DNA from: Durusdinium trenchii
Taxonomy: Eukaryota; Sar; Dinophyceae; Suessiales; Symbiodiniaceae
Reading direction: 5' to 3'
DNA: 64,000 nucleotides
Assembly (NCBI GenBank): GCA_963970005.1
Contig: CAXAMN010022707.1
Location: 931,423-995,422 of the forward strand
Shown here: positions 1 through 10,897 of the stretch, piece by piece
Layout of the letters: the number at the start of each line of letters is the position of its first letter
Position numbering within the stretch: position 1 is the first letter of the stretch
The notes under the pieces: model-generated
Database searches by the model: none
What the model was told of the DNA's origin: nothing
Seen by the model: the letters and a program-made list of their open reading frames with translations, nothing else
Made by a program: the position numbers and the translations under genes

Positions 1-390
1 CCGCTGAAGTTCTAGGTCGGAATAATGACAAAGTTCCAGATGATGACCCAGGATGGCCTTGCATCCTATTTTTCATTGGTCGTGGCCTGGTGAAGCTTGC
101 CTCCAAGCTTGCTCCTCTTCAAGCCAACCAAACCTCCGAAAGTACGATGCGATCGGAGCTCCAAATTCGCTTCTACGCCCCCAAGAAAACACATGGGTGT
201 GTATCAAAATAGGGAGACCTCCCATGCAACAACCCCCCTGGTTGGGAACTAGATATTAGTCGACCCAGCCCGGGGATCTCCCTGAACATACACTGACCAC
301 ATGGTCTTCTTTGAGCCTACCACAAACGCCGCCACCAACACAAACCCTGCATGTTTTGCTCCCGGTTGTTTCCCGCATCCTTGGACGCAG

Positions 391-561
391 CTGCCACAAA
401 ACGCCCGGGCGCTCCGTCGCCGTGGCCACGAGGCTTGCGGCTACGTGGCCCCGCACGAGCCCTCGATCTCGCTCCTCGGACGGATCGAAGCGGAGCTGCC
501 GCGGAACCGAACCGAGCGGCAGCCGTGGATCGAACGTAGGGCCGAACAGATTGGACGGTGA
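391..561 (+). CDS. Possible terminal exon, unknown protein
   Basis: An open stretch follows an AG (389-390) and runs to TGA at 559-561. Codons are GC-ending in roughly three quarters of positions, unlike the flanking sequence. Visible segments include ISLLGRIEAELPRN and ERRAEQIGR at the C-terminus. I recognise no domain. The opposite strand is also open here, so strand and frame rest on codon bias and on the + orientation of the better genes in this window. Confidence 0.33.
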   Translation: MPQNARALRRRGHEACGYVAPHEPSISLLGRIEAELPRNRTERQPWIERRAEQIGR

Positions 562-1135
562 AGTCTGGATGAAATGGAAATCACAGCTGCAACCCCCACC
601 CAAAAGTTGATTCTTATATTCCGTATATGGATCCACTGCCACGGAAACCTCAGGTTCGGTATGACTGGGCCCTCCAAGCCTACTGAAATTGTCTCCAATC
701 ACCTTCTCAGTGGATCCATAGGGATTATAAGACATTGAGGTTCTATTTTTTGCAAAGCTGACGACGTCTTCCGGTGTTGATGCTGTCATGCTGTGTGGCT
801 TTTGTTGAGCCATGGCCAAGCAGGTTGACACGTCCTCACGAGAAGAGTTTGGTTGTTCGTGGACCTCTTCATCCACCAGAAAGGCTAGTTTCCAACTGAC
901 CAGCCCGGCAGCGTGGCATGCTGGTGAGGCGAAGATGGCCCAGCAACAGAGCTGGATGGCCCAACAAATGGGTGCCTTCATGGGGCATGTGGAGGTGCAT
1001 GGATGGTGCATCGGTTGCTGGGAGGAGCGGTGAGAACTTGATTCCGACCCCCATACTGTATGAGCCACGATTGCGTGAAGACATGTGACTAGACCACGAA
1101 GACAAGAGTAGGAAGGGCTTGTGCACGAAAACCCG

Positions 1136-1170
1136 GTAAAACGATAAGGTCTGCCTCAGACACCCATAAC
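1136..1170 (+). repeat. Dispersed repeat D, copy 1
   Basis: The core TAAAACGATAAGGTC followed by CCTCA and CATAAC recurs twice at 56.5-56.6 kb with small changes. Its nature is unknown. It is too short to classify and shows no inverted ends. Confidence 0.5.
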
Positions 1171-1820
1171 GCAAGGCCATTGAAGAAGAGCAATACTTAC
1201 TTTGGGGGCGTCAGTATACAAACAAATAACTATTGTTAGCACACAGCCTTTTCTAAACATCCACTGAGCCCATGGGAATAGGAGTGCCGTCAGGATATAT
1301 CCAAGCAAGTATCCAAGCAAGTATCCAAGCACTGGTCTCACTCCGTCCTACTTCTAAAGAATTCTGTTTATATGAGACCGCAGGAGGTTTGGTCACGACT
1401 CGTGCCTGAACAGGTTCACTCACTTAGAGACTGCAGTTTTGAGGTCACTGCTTGAAGCTCCTGGTGGAAGAAATAGTTCCAGTGATTCCAGATGTTGCTT
1501 TATAGATTCCGGCTGGCCTTTTCATTTTACCCAAATCGAACCAGCCACTTAGTGACTTGATGTTGCGTTCTCTATTTCCCCCCTCCCGCCCTTTTGCTCC
1601 AGACCAACCCCTTGTACCATGACCGCACGATCCCGATCAAACCCGACAATCCCTGCCCCGACCACCTGAGAAACCCCCCCACCGGGGGTTTTCGGAGGTT
1701 TTCGGGAGGTCCGTGTCGTGGACTTCCCCAAAGGCTCCGGGTCCAGAACGGGCCGAAGTCGGTGTTTGGTCCACCGGGTGGCAGGTGAGCTTGAAAAAGC
1801 TGGAGGTTGGAATTGTCAAG

Positions 1821-1907
1821 CTTTGCGCCCCTTGGCCGCCCGAAGCTTTCGGGTCCGCGCCGTGCCGTTCAGCCGAAGACCTCACAGCGCGCGTCGCGCA
1901 CAGCGAG
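1821..1907 (+). CDS. Possible internal exon, unknown protein
   Basis: Twenty-nine codons run between an AG at 1819-1820 and a GT donor (gtccag) after GAG at 905-907 of this kilobase. Third positions are GC-rich, and the C-terminal part SAEDLTARVAHSE reads as a soluble helix. No family is recognised. All three + frames are open nearby, so the frame is uncertain. Confidence 0.33.
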
Positions 1908-2419
1908 GTCCAGAAGCAGGGAAGTGGTTGTGCCAGGCCCATCCTTTTTGAGTCTCATGAGCATTCCAAGTAAAATAGAGTACTATAATATCACAAGTAA
2001 GGCAATCTGAGCAATTGTGTTTTTGAACATGTTAACATGTATTCTACTGAATTGTCTACAGACAAAGCCCGTGGCCACGAGCCAGCTGAACTCAATGGCT
2101 TTCTCATTTGGGGAGATTTCGCTGCGATACGTTCTGGTGCGGGTGAGATGCTCATTGAGGCCGGATGGAAACATCTGCATGGGATTTTTCTTGGGTGACC
2201 CTTGCTGGTTTTGCATCCATATGAAACATTGTGAAGAGATGAATCATAAAGAGTTCCAACTGGGTTCAGTTGAACTCTACTCTCAACTCACTCACTTTCT
2301 AAGCTAGTATAAGAAAGATCTTGTGGATGTCTGGCAGGATGCCCTCCAATCCACCTCAGAGAACAAGAACCATGGTAACATCGAACACATCCCTCTTCTT
2401 CGCAGGTCGCAGGTCGCAG

Positions 2420-2573
2420 GTCTTCGCGACCGGGGCGACCGGGCCTGACGGGTTTTTCGGAACGTGAGGGCCGGATCGAGCTGGCACCCTTGAATGAACG
2501 CACGTGCTCGACGCACAACGTGCTCTCGCATGGTTTGACCCAGCGAAACCTCCTGAAAACCACATTGCATTGA
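2420..2573 (+). CDS. Possible terminal exon, unknown protein
   Basis: The stretch is preceded by a run of three AGGTCGC units, each of which offers an AG|G acceptor. It is open to TGA at 2571-2573. Segment EREGRIELAPLNERT has exon-like codon use. The repeated acceptor motif makes the start uncertain. No domain is recognised. Confidence 0.28.
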
Positions 2574-2790
2574 GTAGAGTCAGTGTCTTATAGTGTTCTT
2601 GTATGATCAACTCCATGTCTTTGACCTTTAAGTCGGGAAAATCATCCCCAAAACCACCAGTCCGGGCCGGTCTTCTTGGCGCATCCATTTGGCGAGCGAG
2701 GAAGTCCAGCTGGAAATGTCTGCCGTTGGCAGTGGAGGCGAGCTCAGTGACAGTGGCTCCATCGTGTTCTATTTAAAAGAAGGAACACAT

Positions 2791-2883
2791 ACCAGGAGTC
2801 ACAAAGGGGTGCCTATTGGAGGCTAGGGGTGCCCATTATCCACTCACTTAGGGACCAAACACCACCCCTTTGTGACCCTTGGT
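2791..2883. mobile_element. MITE family B, copy 1 (93 bp)
   Basis: Ends are imperfect 21-bp terminal inverted repeats: ACCAGGAGTCACAAAGGGGTG on the left and its near reverse complement ending TTGTGACCCTTGGT on the right. There is no coding capacity. A shorter relative with ACCAGGACCC/GGGTCCTGGT ends lies at 62.88 kb, so this is a non-autonomous DNA-transposon-like family. No clear target-site duplication is visible. Confidence 0.6.
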
Positions 2884-3929
2884 ACCTAGGACCTTCCCAG
2901 TGACCGAACTGTGGAGTTCCTGTTGCTGACCTGTCCTACAAGCCTACTGTTCGTGACCGAACCAACCAGGGGATCAAAAACTCGGTCTTTCTCGGTCTTT
3001 CTCAAGCCACCCTGCGGGTCCTGGGGCAACGGTCCACCGGGTCGGTACGGTGCCTAGGGTCACACCACGTGGTCGCACGCACGTTGTCGCACGCACGACA
3101 CTGGTCGTGGGGGTCGTTTGGTCGAAACCGACTGAATCGCACCGAATCTCCGCAACCGGACTGTGCTGGATTCACCAACGGGTGGAAGCTGACATGAGAA
3201 GCTGACATGTCAGATACTCCCAGCGTTGTTTTGGTTCTGTTTCCGGGAAACCGCCGTCAGGTCTACCAGTGAGTGTAGCCTACGCGGGCTATTTGTTTTC
3301 TGAAAGACAGCACAGTGACATGACCCTATAGGGCTCCAACTAAATCCTCACAAGTTGGTTAGACCCCCCAAACCCCAACCAGGTGGTGGGAGCCCTAGGG
3401 TGATAACACCTCAACTGGCCGGTCAACAGCTCAACCCGTTGAATGAGACTTGCCAACCAGACTACCCACCCCAAACAGGACGTTCTCAGAATCCCATGGG
3501 TGACCGAACTGAGTCTGTGACCGAACGCAACTAAGGGATCAAGCTCCCCTAGAAGTCGAACCACCATGGTTTTAATGGCCTTTACCGAACAACCATCGTT
3601 TCACTAAGGGTTTTACAAAACCAAATCAACCATTTTAAAGATGGTCTTGGACTTCCAGGGGCTCGGTCACTGGGAAGATCCAGGAAATTGCCTAGACATT
3701 TCATGTGCAAACATCCACGGACTCATGGAAACCTATGGAAACTCTCCATGTGACATATATTTAGATTCGCAAGAAAACATCCTTTGCCTTTGTCTGACTT
3801 TGTCTCCTATAGCAAAAAAATGCACACCACCAACAGCGGGAAAAACGGTGCGCACCATGGCACTAGACAGCCATTTTCGGAAGAACAAATAACATCTTCG
3901 AAGGAACAAAACAACACCCAAACACTCAT

Positions 3930-4024
3930 AAACACTCCATGGGACTGGTATATTTACCTACATTGGGGTGGTGCCAGAGGGGTCAATTGATCGGCAGTAC
4001 AATGAGAGTCCCAGACTCGTGTCG
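3930..4024. mobile_element. MITE family A, decayed copy
   Basis: The left end AACACTCCATGGGACTGG, then ACCTACATTGGGGTGGT and GGGGTCAATTGA, match the family A order seen at 5.03, 18.02 and 35.93 kb. The right end is eroded (agtcccagactcgtg). It is non-coding. Confidence 0.6.
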
Positions 4025-4048
4025 GCCTCTACGACCCAGTTCACGAGC

Positions 4049-4181
4049 AGAGCCCGCCAGGCATCTTGACTGGATCAGGCTTGTTGTCTCCCTCCTCGAA
4101 AGGATCCAACTCACGAGAGGCGCGTTCGGCGTTCGGCGTTCCCCGACTGCCGGGGCGAACGGTGTGGTCCAGGGCGGCTGA
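4049..4181 (+). CDS. Possible terminal exon, unknown protein
   Basis: This GC-rich open stretch ends at TGA (4179-4181). It contains LDWIRLVVSLLERIQLTRG, a plausible amphipathic helix with exon-like codons. It lies immediately downstream of a MITE copy. No family is recognised and no acceptor is clearly best, so the 5' limit is approximate. Confidence 0.3.
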
Positions 4182-5027
4182 CAGGGCTCACAGGTCGTAG
4201 CTGATCGGTTCGGTTGGGACGACCGGGGCCCGGGTGCCATACCGAACGGTGCATGTCATACCGAACCTGAGGAGCTACGACGGAGCCCTCGGTGTAGGGA
4301 AGTCGACTCTCCGGACTTTCAAGATCGACCGGCACCGTCGAATTCCGTCGTGACGACAACTCTTGCAGCGGCAAACACCCTGGGATCTCAACACAATCAC
4401 AAACTGAAGGTCCTAGAGTGAGTGTGAGAGAGAGTGTGAGTGTGAGTGAGAGTGAGAGTGACTGGGGTTTTCTCGGACTCGCCTGTTTCGACGGCCCATC
4501 TAGAGCGCCCTGCGGAGCGCCCTGCGGACGGCCTGCTGGTTGCGAAGCCAACGAGACTGCCAATGTGTTTGATGCACCTAGATTACATCATCACACACTT
4601 GACCCACCAACCAGTCAGGAGTCAATCCACGTTTGCAAGTAGGTTTCCGGATGCGAACGCGTGTTTGAGGTAGAAGGAAACATGAGCAACGGGGCAAGAC
4701 GCAACAGTCCACGACCAAATTCAGAATGTATCCCGGACTCCCTGTATGATATATATCGATCTTCAAAAGGCACATATTTTTGCCGGAGGCATGTTTCAGT
4801 GAAAACAACTTATAATCAAAAACCACTGCCGCTTTCAATAGAGTTCCAAACCATGTGCTCAAAGGTCCATGGACGCGGAATCACTCCGTTTGGAAGCCTA
4901 AAGCATCGCCGTGTCTGCCGGAAACCCCGCCTGGTCACAACGAAAAACGCCGCAAGACGGGGAGAAGACGCCGCAATGACATGTTTCTTTGAACAGGCAA
5001 TGGCAAAGAATTGTGCCGTTTCGAAGG

Positions 5028-5104
5028 TATATACCTACATTTGGGGTGGTTTCAGGGGTTCAATTGATGTATACAATAATTATGCCATACATGGAGTGTT
5101 TGGG
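5028..5104. mobile_element. MITE family A, copy
   Basis: The internal blocks ACCTACATTTGGGGTGGTTTCAGGGG and TCAATTGATGTAT are present (first block split here for description). The right end CATGGAGTGTTTGGG is intact. The left terminal repeat is lost. Confidence 0.6.
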
Positions 5105-7279
5105 CATTATATATGATCTAGATGTGTGATAAAAACCGTGGGTCATGAAAACCGTGGGTTCCGATTTAACCCTTGGTTCCTGGAGACTGCCATGACCCGA
5201 AGGAGAACTTCCTTCACCGGGACTGGGACAAGGTATATGGTCTGACCATGTTTGAGTGGACTGCTAGGGGGTTCAGGTGTGTGAATGGTATGACCCATAG
5301 AATTAAAGTATGGAAGGAAAGCATCAACGCCCGCGAAAACATCGCTATTCACTCAGTGTCTGACTGCGGCAGAAAAAACACCACGCCCTGACCGAAACCC
5401 TCCGCCCCGCGGCGAAGCTCAGAGTTCAGCTGAGGGGAAGATGCTGAGAGCAGACTGCTATTGAGGAATGCGTACGTAGCTATCAACTGAAAACCGAAAC
5501 TGGCACTATAGTCACGACCTGGTTAACGACCTGGTTACCTTAACCACGAGAGGTGTCCATAAACACGACCCCAAGTCCTTAACCACGACACCTGACTGAA
5601 TACAGCTGGACAACCACTTGATAGGACGCACATTCCGTCTTTGAGGTCCTGTCGTCACGTGATGCGTTCTTCCATAGCTGAACGCTGTGAAGCTAAAGCA
5701 CATGCGAAATAAAGCACACGGGCAACGAAAACATGAAGCAGATTTGAGGCATTTTGACATTGGGAAGGTCACCTGCATTTCATTTGCAGGTCAAAAAGGG
5801 TCATAATTCATGAAGTTAATTCATGTACTGTTAGACTCTTGAATACATTCCGTGCATATGAAGAGTTTTTACACTCCAAATGGGGGGGAGGGTTATACAT
5901 CAAGAGTCTACATTAGGGGTTTCAATGGGCTCTCCAAGGGCTTGTTTCAGGCTCTCCAAGGCTCTCCAAGCCTGTTTTCTGGGGAACCCGAGGTCAGGGG
6001 GGGTGAACCCTGCAACTACCCCGCCCTGCGTGGTTGTTCTTTTGGGTTTTATCTGGAAGGTAGCGCAAGGCTTCGCGCCGAAGGTTCTCAGGTACTCCAT
6101 TCAGAAATACAGTAGATTGCAGTAGATTGTTTTTAATGTTTGAAAACCTTAAATATCCAAACAAGCAACCCTAATAAAGGCAAATATTCTTTCCAACTGT
6201 GCCACATGTTTGCCTTTTTATATGTAAAACCGGCCAGAAAGCAGACATGCTGGAAGTTCTATATCTGAAACGTTCAAAATATGATCACCCACAAGCCACA
6301 AGCTCAATGTTGAAACATCGATCTATTTGCTCGGGACTGACGGCGACCCAATACACTCTAGAATATCACAGAATTACAATGACCCAAACACTCCGTTTCC
6401 TGGCATGTTTCCCCCATCAATGGCCTGCTACACGCGTCTCCGCGTGTTGCTCCTGTCTTCGTAGGGTCGATCCGATCGAAGGTACGCGACCCCTCGGGGA
6501 AAGCGGTGCATTTCGAGAGAGAGGCGCCGGTGGACTGTTCACGGGTGAGATCGTACGGTTCCGACGGTTTATAGGGGTTGAGCGGGTGGTGGCTTCATGA
6601 ATTTCGGGGGGGCGAACTTGGCGAACATGTGGAAACATCTACGCCGAAGCACCTAGCTCCCTATAGGCCAGGGAGGCGTCGTTCATGTCGACGGACGAAG
6701 ACGGTTGCGTCGCTGTTCCGGTTGAACCCCGAGGTCGTCCCAGTTGGGTGCCACGTGTGCTTCGTCCACCGATTTTACAACCAAAACCTCGATGATAGTT
6801 AACGGTATGTGAGTATGAAAAACACTGTTGGTGTGTGTGCAGTTCAAGGATTCTTTTCACCGAAAAACATCACACGCAAGACGCAATATGGGAGTTCGCA
6901 ACAGCTTTTTGGGGTGCTCCAAGAAAGCTAGATTGGCTAAACGCCAAGAGTACAGACCGCACGCTAGACTATGTGTTTAAAGCAGAACGCTGAAAATAGA
7001 CACGATTGAAGTTCAGAGTCTATAGATCTGAGCAATAGTTGATCGAACTCCAACATGAATGAGTTCACGGTCACACAGCCTCACAGGGGAACCTGCAGAC
7101 GCTCATAATTATGCCTCAATTTACTCGTCTCATACTGAAGTCATCAACGAGACTGCTTTAAGCATTGCAGCTTGTGGACCCCTCTATGCCGGACCTATAG
7201 AATCGGCCGGCTGAAGATGTTTCGTGCACATGGTCAAGTCCGGCACGAAACATTAGAAGATTGAAAAAACCATCGTCCT
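5105..7279. other. No supported gene
   Basis: This stretch is mixed-composition sequence with no exon I can defend. A GC-rich open segment near 6460-6600 has some coding character but no convincing splice sites. Around 5930-6110 short direct repeats of CTCCAAGG occur. Confidence 0.5.
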
Positions 7280-7348
7280 TGCTACTAGCTTCTTGTTCCT
7301 AGTAGTAATGGCCTCCACCGAATAGCGTCCGACCGCTACTAGTATAGC
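7280..7348. repeat. Dispersed ACTAGTAG repeat (family C)
   Basis: It contains GCTACTAGCTTCTTGTTCCTAGTAG, then AATGGCCTCCA and CGCTACTAG. The same words (ACTAGTAGCGATGGCC, CTTCTTGTTACTAG) recur at seven other places in the window. Each copy is a short cluster of degenerate units of about 20 bases. Confidence 0.6.
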
Positions 7349-7450
7349 TATGCAACTCCGATATCCACCGCGATCCACCAGCTGTTCATCACCCCAAATG
7401 CACTCACTTTGGACCCCCTCCAGCGGCGGCTCCGGCTTTTTCAATGCCAG

Positions 7451-7510
7451 GTTGAGACGGGCGGTGTCAAGGCCGCGAGTCCTGACGGGACAGCGCAGGA
7501 GGCGGAGAAG
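7451..7510 (+). CDS. Short internal exon, unknown protein
   Basis: The exon follows AG|G (acceptor caatgccag) and is open in phase 0. It encodes a soluble stretch including KAASPDGTAQEAEK. Third positions are strongly GC-biased with AAG, GAG, CAG and GCG codons. A GC donor (gccggc) follows AAG and matches the donor style of the EF-hand gene. If that donor is not used, the frame continues to TGA at 7541-7543. No family is recognised. Confidence 0.5.
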
Positions 7511-8736
7511 GCCGGCTGCACATCTGGTGGGAAGCAAACCTGAGTATCAGCCGACTCGAAGACGACTTCGATGCTTGAGATGTTCTATACCATGCTTGAA
7601 GCGCTGTTTGTTCCACAACCAAGAACAACAAACCCCTACCAAATCAAGAGTCAGAAGGGGTCTAGAAACATCTAGAAACCACCCGAACATACCAGAAAAA
7701 TGGGATGGTGCTGGTAATTCTCATCCACAAAATCAGGATATCCCCTTGTTCTGGGGGGCCTTCTGCTCCACTCACCTGTGATGCCATCAGGAGGCTGTCC
7801 ACGAGCGCACCGTCCACAACCGTCGGGCCAGGACATGGATGTAACGCCTGGTCATGTGACTCACGTGAACAACATCCTACCTGCCCCGGCTGTGCAGGTG
7901 ACGCCGGTGGGCTGGGTGGAACAGTGGAACCAGGGAAGCAGACGCCACCAGACCAGTTCAACCCCTCTACGCCCTTCGCGGTCGCATGCGCCAACGGTTT
8001 TTTCTATGTGTTTTTTGGTTCTGCGTCCAATGTGAGGTTAAGGTTGTTCAAGATTGTTCACAACGATTTCGTTGGGTGCCAGGGTTTGGAACAGGGAACC
8101 AGGGATTTCTGAGGCACTAATATACAGATGTCAATTTAGTACAATTACGGTAGGCTATACCCCCAGAAACAGAGCAATGACCCAGCAAAAGCAACATTTC
8201 ACAGAGCACCAGACAGTCACAGGCCAAAATGAATGGACTCGACTAGCATGGACATCAACCTACCATGCTATGGAAGTGTTTGGACTATCTTGGGATCCAC
8301 TTTCAGATGATGAGGGGTCTTTGCGAGGCGACGCTGGTGGGAGTGTCTTGGAATTCCCTCAAGTCGCTCTGGTGATGATTCCGACCCAGAGCGACATGGC
8401 ACAGTTTCCAGGACATCCTGGCGATTTGGCAGAGTTTTCCCCTACAAACAGGGGTTCACTGAACTCGAAACCATGATGCGCCAATCAGCTACTGCCTTCA
8501 GAGAGATGAGCGCCATTTTCACCCGTGGTGAAAACCACGTTTCACCATGCTTTGCGGTCAGACCTGAACATGGATCTTTCGATGAGAAATCAACATCCTT
8601 GCCGCCACTCTTTCCTGGCCCTCTTCACCGCCACGGCTTACGGACGACTGAAACCAGCGTTTCTAGAAGCCGTGGCGGTCGTCGGGGTTCACATGCCCCG
8701 AACCCCTCGTTTCCGGGCGGTCGTCGGCACCCCCCG

Positions 8737-8841
8737 CGCCGCAGCGCAAACCACCGGCGGACGAATCGCCTCGGCGCCTGCCTTCGCGAGGCGGAGAGGA
8801 CGGCGGTGCTTCTCTGTGAAAGTCGACCTGAGCAACTCTGA
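8737..8841 (+). CDS. Possible terminal exon, unknown protein
   Basis: The frame contains LGACLREAERTAVLLCESR and stops at TGA 8839-8841. Codon use resembles other exons here. A second + frame (CFSVKVDLSNSEA) and the minus strand are also open, so the assignment is tentative. It might belong to the same gene as the exon at 7451. Confidence 0.33.
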   Translation, partial: RRSANHRRTNRLGACLREAERTAVLLCESRPEQL

Positions 8842-9647
8842 GGCGAGAGGAAGAGGCTGGAGAGGGGCGGTGAGGTGGCTGCCGAATGTGGAGCCAACCT
8901 CTGAGAGGTGGAGGAGGGGGGTCACCTGTTTTTTGGTTTTGTCCGTGGGTTCGAGGGTTTCGATCGTTTCGTGTGCGCAGTTGGAAGCCTTGAGAGAAGC
9001 TTCGTAACCAGCTGTCAGGGAGGGATGGGCATGGTGAACAGTTCAGTATCTCTCAGGAGGACTAAGAACCCATCTCCAACATCTGACATGAAAGCCGGTG
9101 GCCCTCGCTTTAGTTGTGAAATGTTATGAATCTCTCTATATATGTTCAATCAGGTGTCTCTTCCAGGGAACGGGGTTCAGAAATCGTGAATACCAGCACC
9201 ACCCAAATGGGGGTTTATAGCTGTTTATAGGCCTCTCTAACCACATGTTTACCATCCAATCCGGTGAGTGGAGCTGGTAAGGCATCGGCATCAAACAAGA
9301 TTTATCGCATGAACATGCATGAACAATACATATTTATCGAATCGACTAAACATACTGATCGAATAAAAACATGTTTGTCTTGCGGTGAAATACTTTGAAC
9401 TCCCAGTGGTGGTGGTCGTTTTGTCATCTGGTTCGCTGGTTTGCTGGTCTGCTTGGCCAACCAAGAGAAAGCATTGAGAACGGATGTGTTTTTTTCCAAT
9501 GTAGCATGCCTGTTGTGAGCCACCTGAGGGCAAACATTTAAGGAGGAAATGCTATTCCAAGGTAGCATATCTTTTGCGTTTCTATGCAGACTTTTTGGGG
9601 TGCCTCTCGATGGCAACATTTAGACGAGGAAGATACCGTTCCAATGT

Positions 9648-9888
9648 AGCATACTATGACTACTATGACTATTGCTACAACCACCACCACTGCTATTATA
9701 TATTATTACTCTACTACAACTACTGCTACTGTTACTGTTACTGCTACTCCTACTACTACTACTACTCCTACTACTACTCCTCCTACTCCTACTCCTCCTA
9801 CTCCTACTCCTCCTACTCCTACTCCTACTCCTACTCCTACTCCTACTCCTACTACTCCTGCTGCTGCTGCTGCTGCTACCCCCACTAC
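9648..9888. repeat. Triplet microsatellite (TAC/TCC)n with (CTG)n tail
   Basis: About 240 bases of ACT/TAC/TCC triplets begin with ACTATGACT units. They become TCCTACTCC units and finish with six consecutive CTG triplets. All three + frames are open through it (Tyr/Ser, Thr/Pro and Leu homopolymers), which is an artefact of composition and not a gene. Confidence 0.9.
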
Positions 9889-10663
9889 TATCACCAGAAC
9901 GGCATATATTTGTTATATATTCAATATGTTTGTATTGATGGTTGATTGGCGTGGAGTATGTTTTGACACGTTACATCTGTTTTGGTCCTGCTGGTAACAA
10001 TCTTTTTGGGCATCACCTCCTTGGGAGTCTTTTCGGGGTTTTCATTTGCTAGGTCTGTTGGTTTGAGCAGGCGCCGTCGGGCGAGGGCAGTTTCACCTTG
10101 CATTTGGAAAGCAAGGGCCAACCCCAGGTCAGCCGGGAACCCTTTGTGCCTTGTGTGCTTAAATCTATGCATGATTAGATCTATTCGAGGAGTCCTGTCT
10201 CATGGACTATCAAATATATTGTCTGAAGCAGTTGGGGCAAATGTTTGTCATCAGTTGAACATAGTTGAACGGTTTTCATTTTAGACCTTTCTTGTGGCAC
10301 TTCTGTACTTTCTTCTGCAAAGGGTTCCTGTCATGACGGGCAGGGAATGGCATGTAGAAACCAAACATTTTCCAAGCTGCAGGAGCTAGACCCTGGGCTG
10401 AAGAGGATGTGTTTGGAAGGCCCTGTGCAGTCTTTTCGGACGATCTCCGAAGCCAATACCTTTCAAAGGGGCGATCATCATTGTTCAGTGAGAAGATGTG
10501 GTTTTCCCCCTTTCTTCATCGCTGGCAGGGAGGTTTCATTTTTGTGGGCCTCAACTTCAGTCACAAGCTCGACGCTTTTCAAGAGATTCCCTTCGTCGAA
10601 GTCACTACGCCTCAATCACTACAGGAAACAGTATGTGGTTGGGGACAGGAGTCTATCATTACC

Positions 10664-10712
10664 TAGACACTCCATGTCTGGAATATTGCCTATATACATT
10701 GACCCGTGAAGC
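10664..10712. mobile_element. MITE family A, truncated copy
   Basis: The left end AGACACTCCATGTCTGGAA and a block like TATATACATTGACCC match family A. The right half is missing. Confidence 0.45.
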
Positions 10713-10806
10713 TAACTTAAGTATTATATATATATATACCTATCCCATGCCACATGCACTGTCAGGGCATGTCAGCCCTTGCCTTATTGTTAAATGAACA
10801 GATGCA

Positions 10807-10897
10807 ATGAACAGCATTGGGGCCCCCATCTTGCTGAATGATGATCGCAGAATGGACCCATCGCGCCCTGGTTCTGAAAGGGAGGACATGTCGTTCA
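10807..10897 (+). CDS. Possible first exon, unknown protein
   Basis: An ATG at 10807 opens a frame with MNSIGAPILLNDDRRM and PSRPGSEREDMSF. A GA donor (gacttt) follows TTCAG. The sequence downstream turns AT-rich at once, which fits an exon edge. No family is recognised. Evidence is limited to frame, codon use and the donor. Confidence 0.3.

Noticed and set aside
256..1068. 270-codon minus-strand ORF
   Set aside because: Codon use is not exon-like, it has no motif, and the GC-rich part reads better on +. A single exon this long is atypical here.
9574..9997. Three overlapping ORFs rich in Tyr/Ser, Thr/Pro and Leu
   Set aside because: They are translations of a triplet microsatellite.
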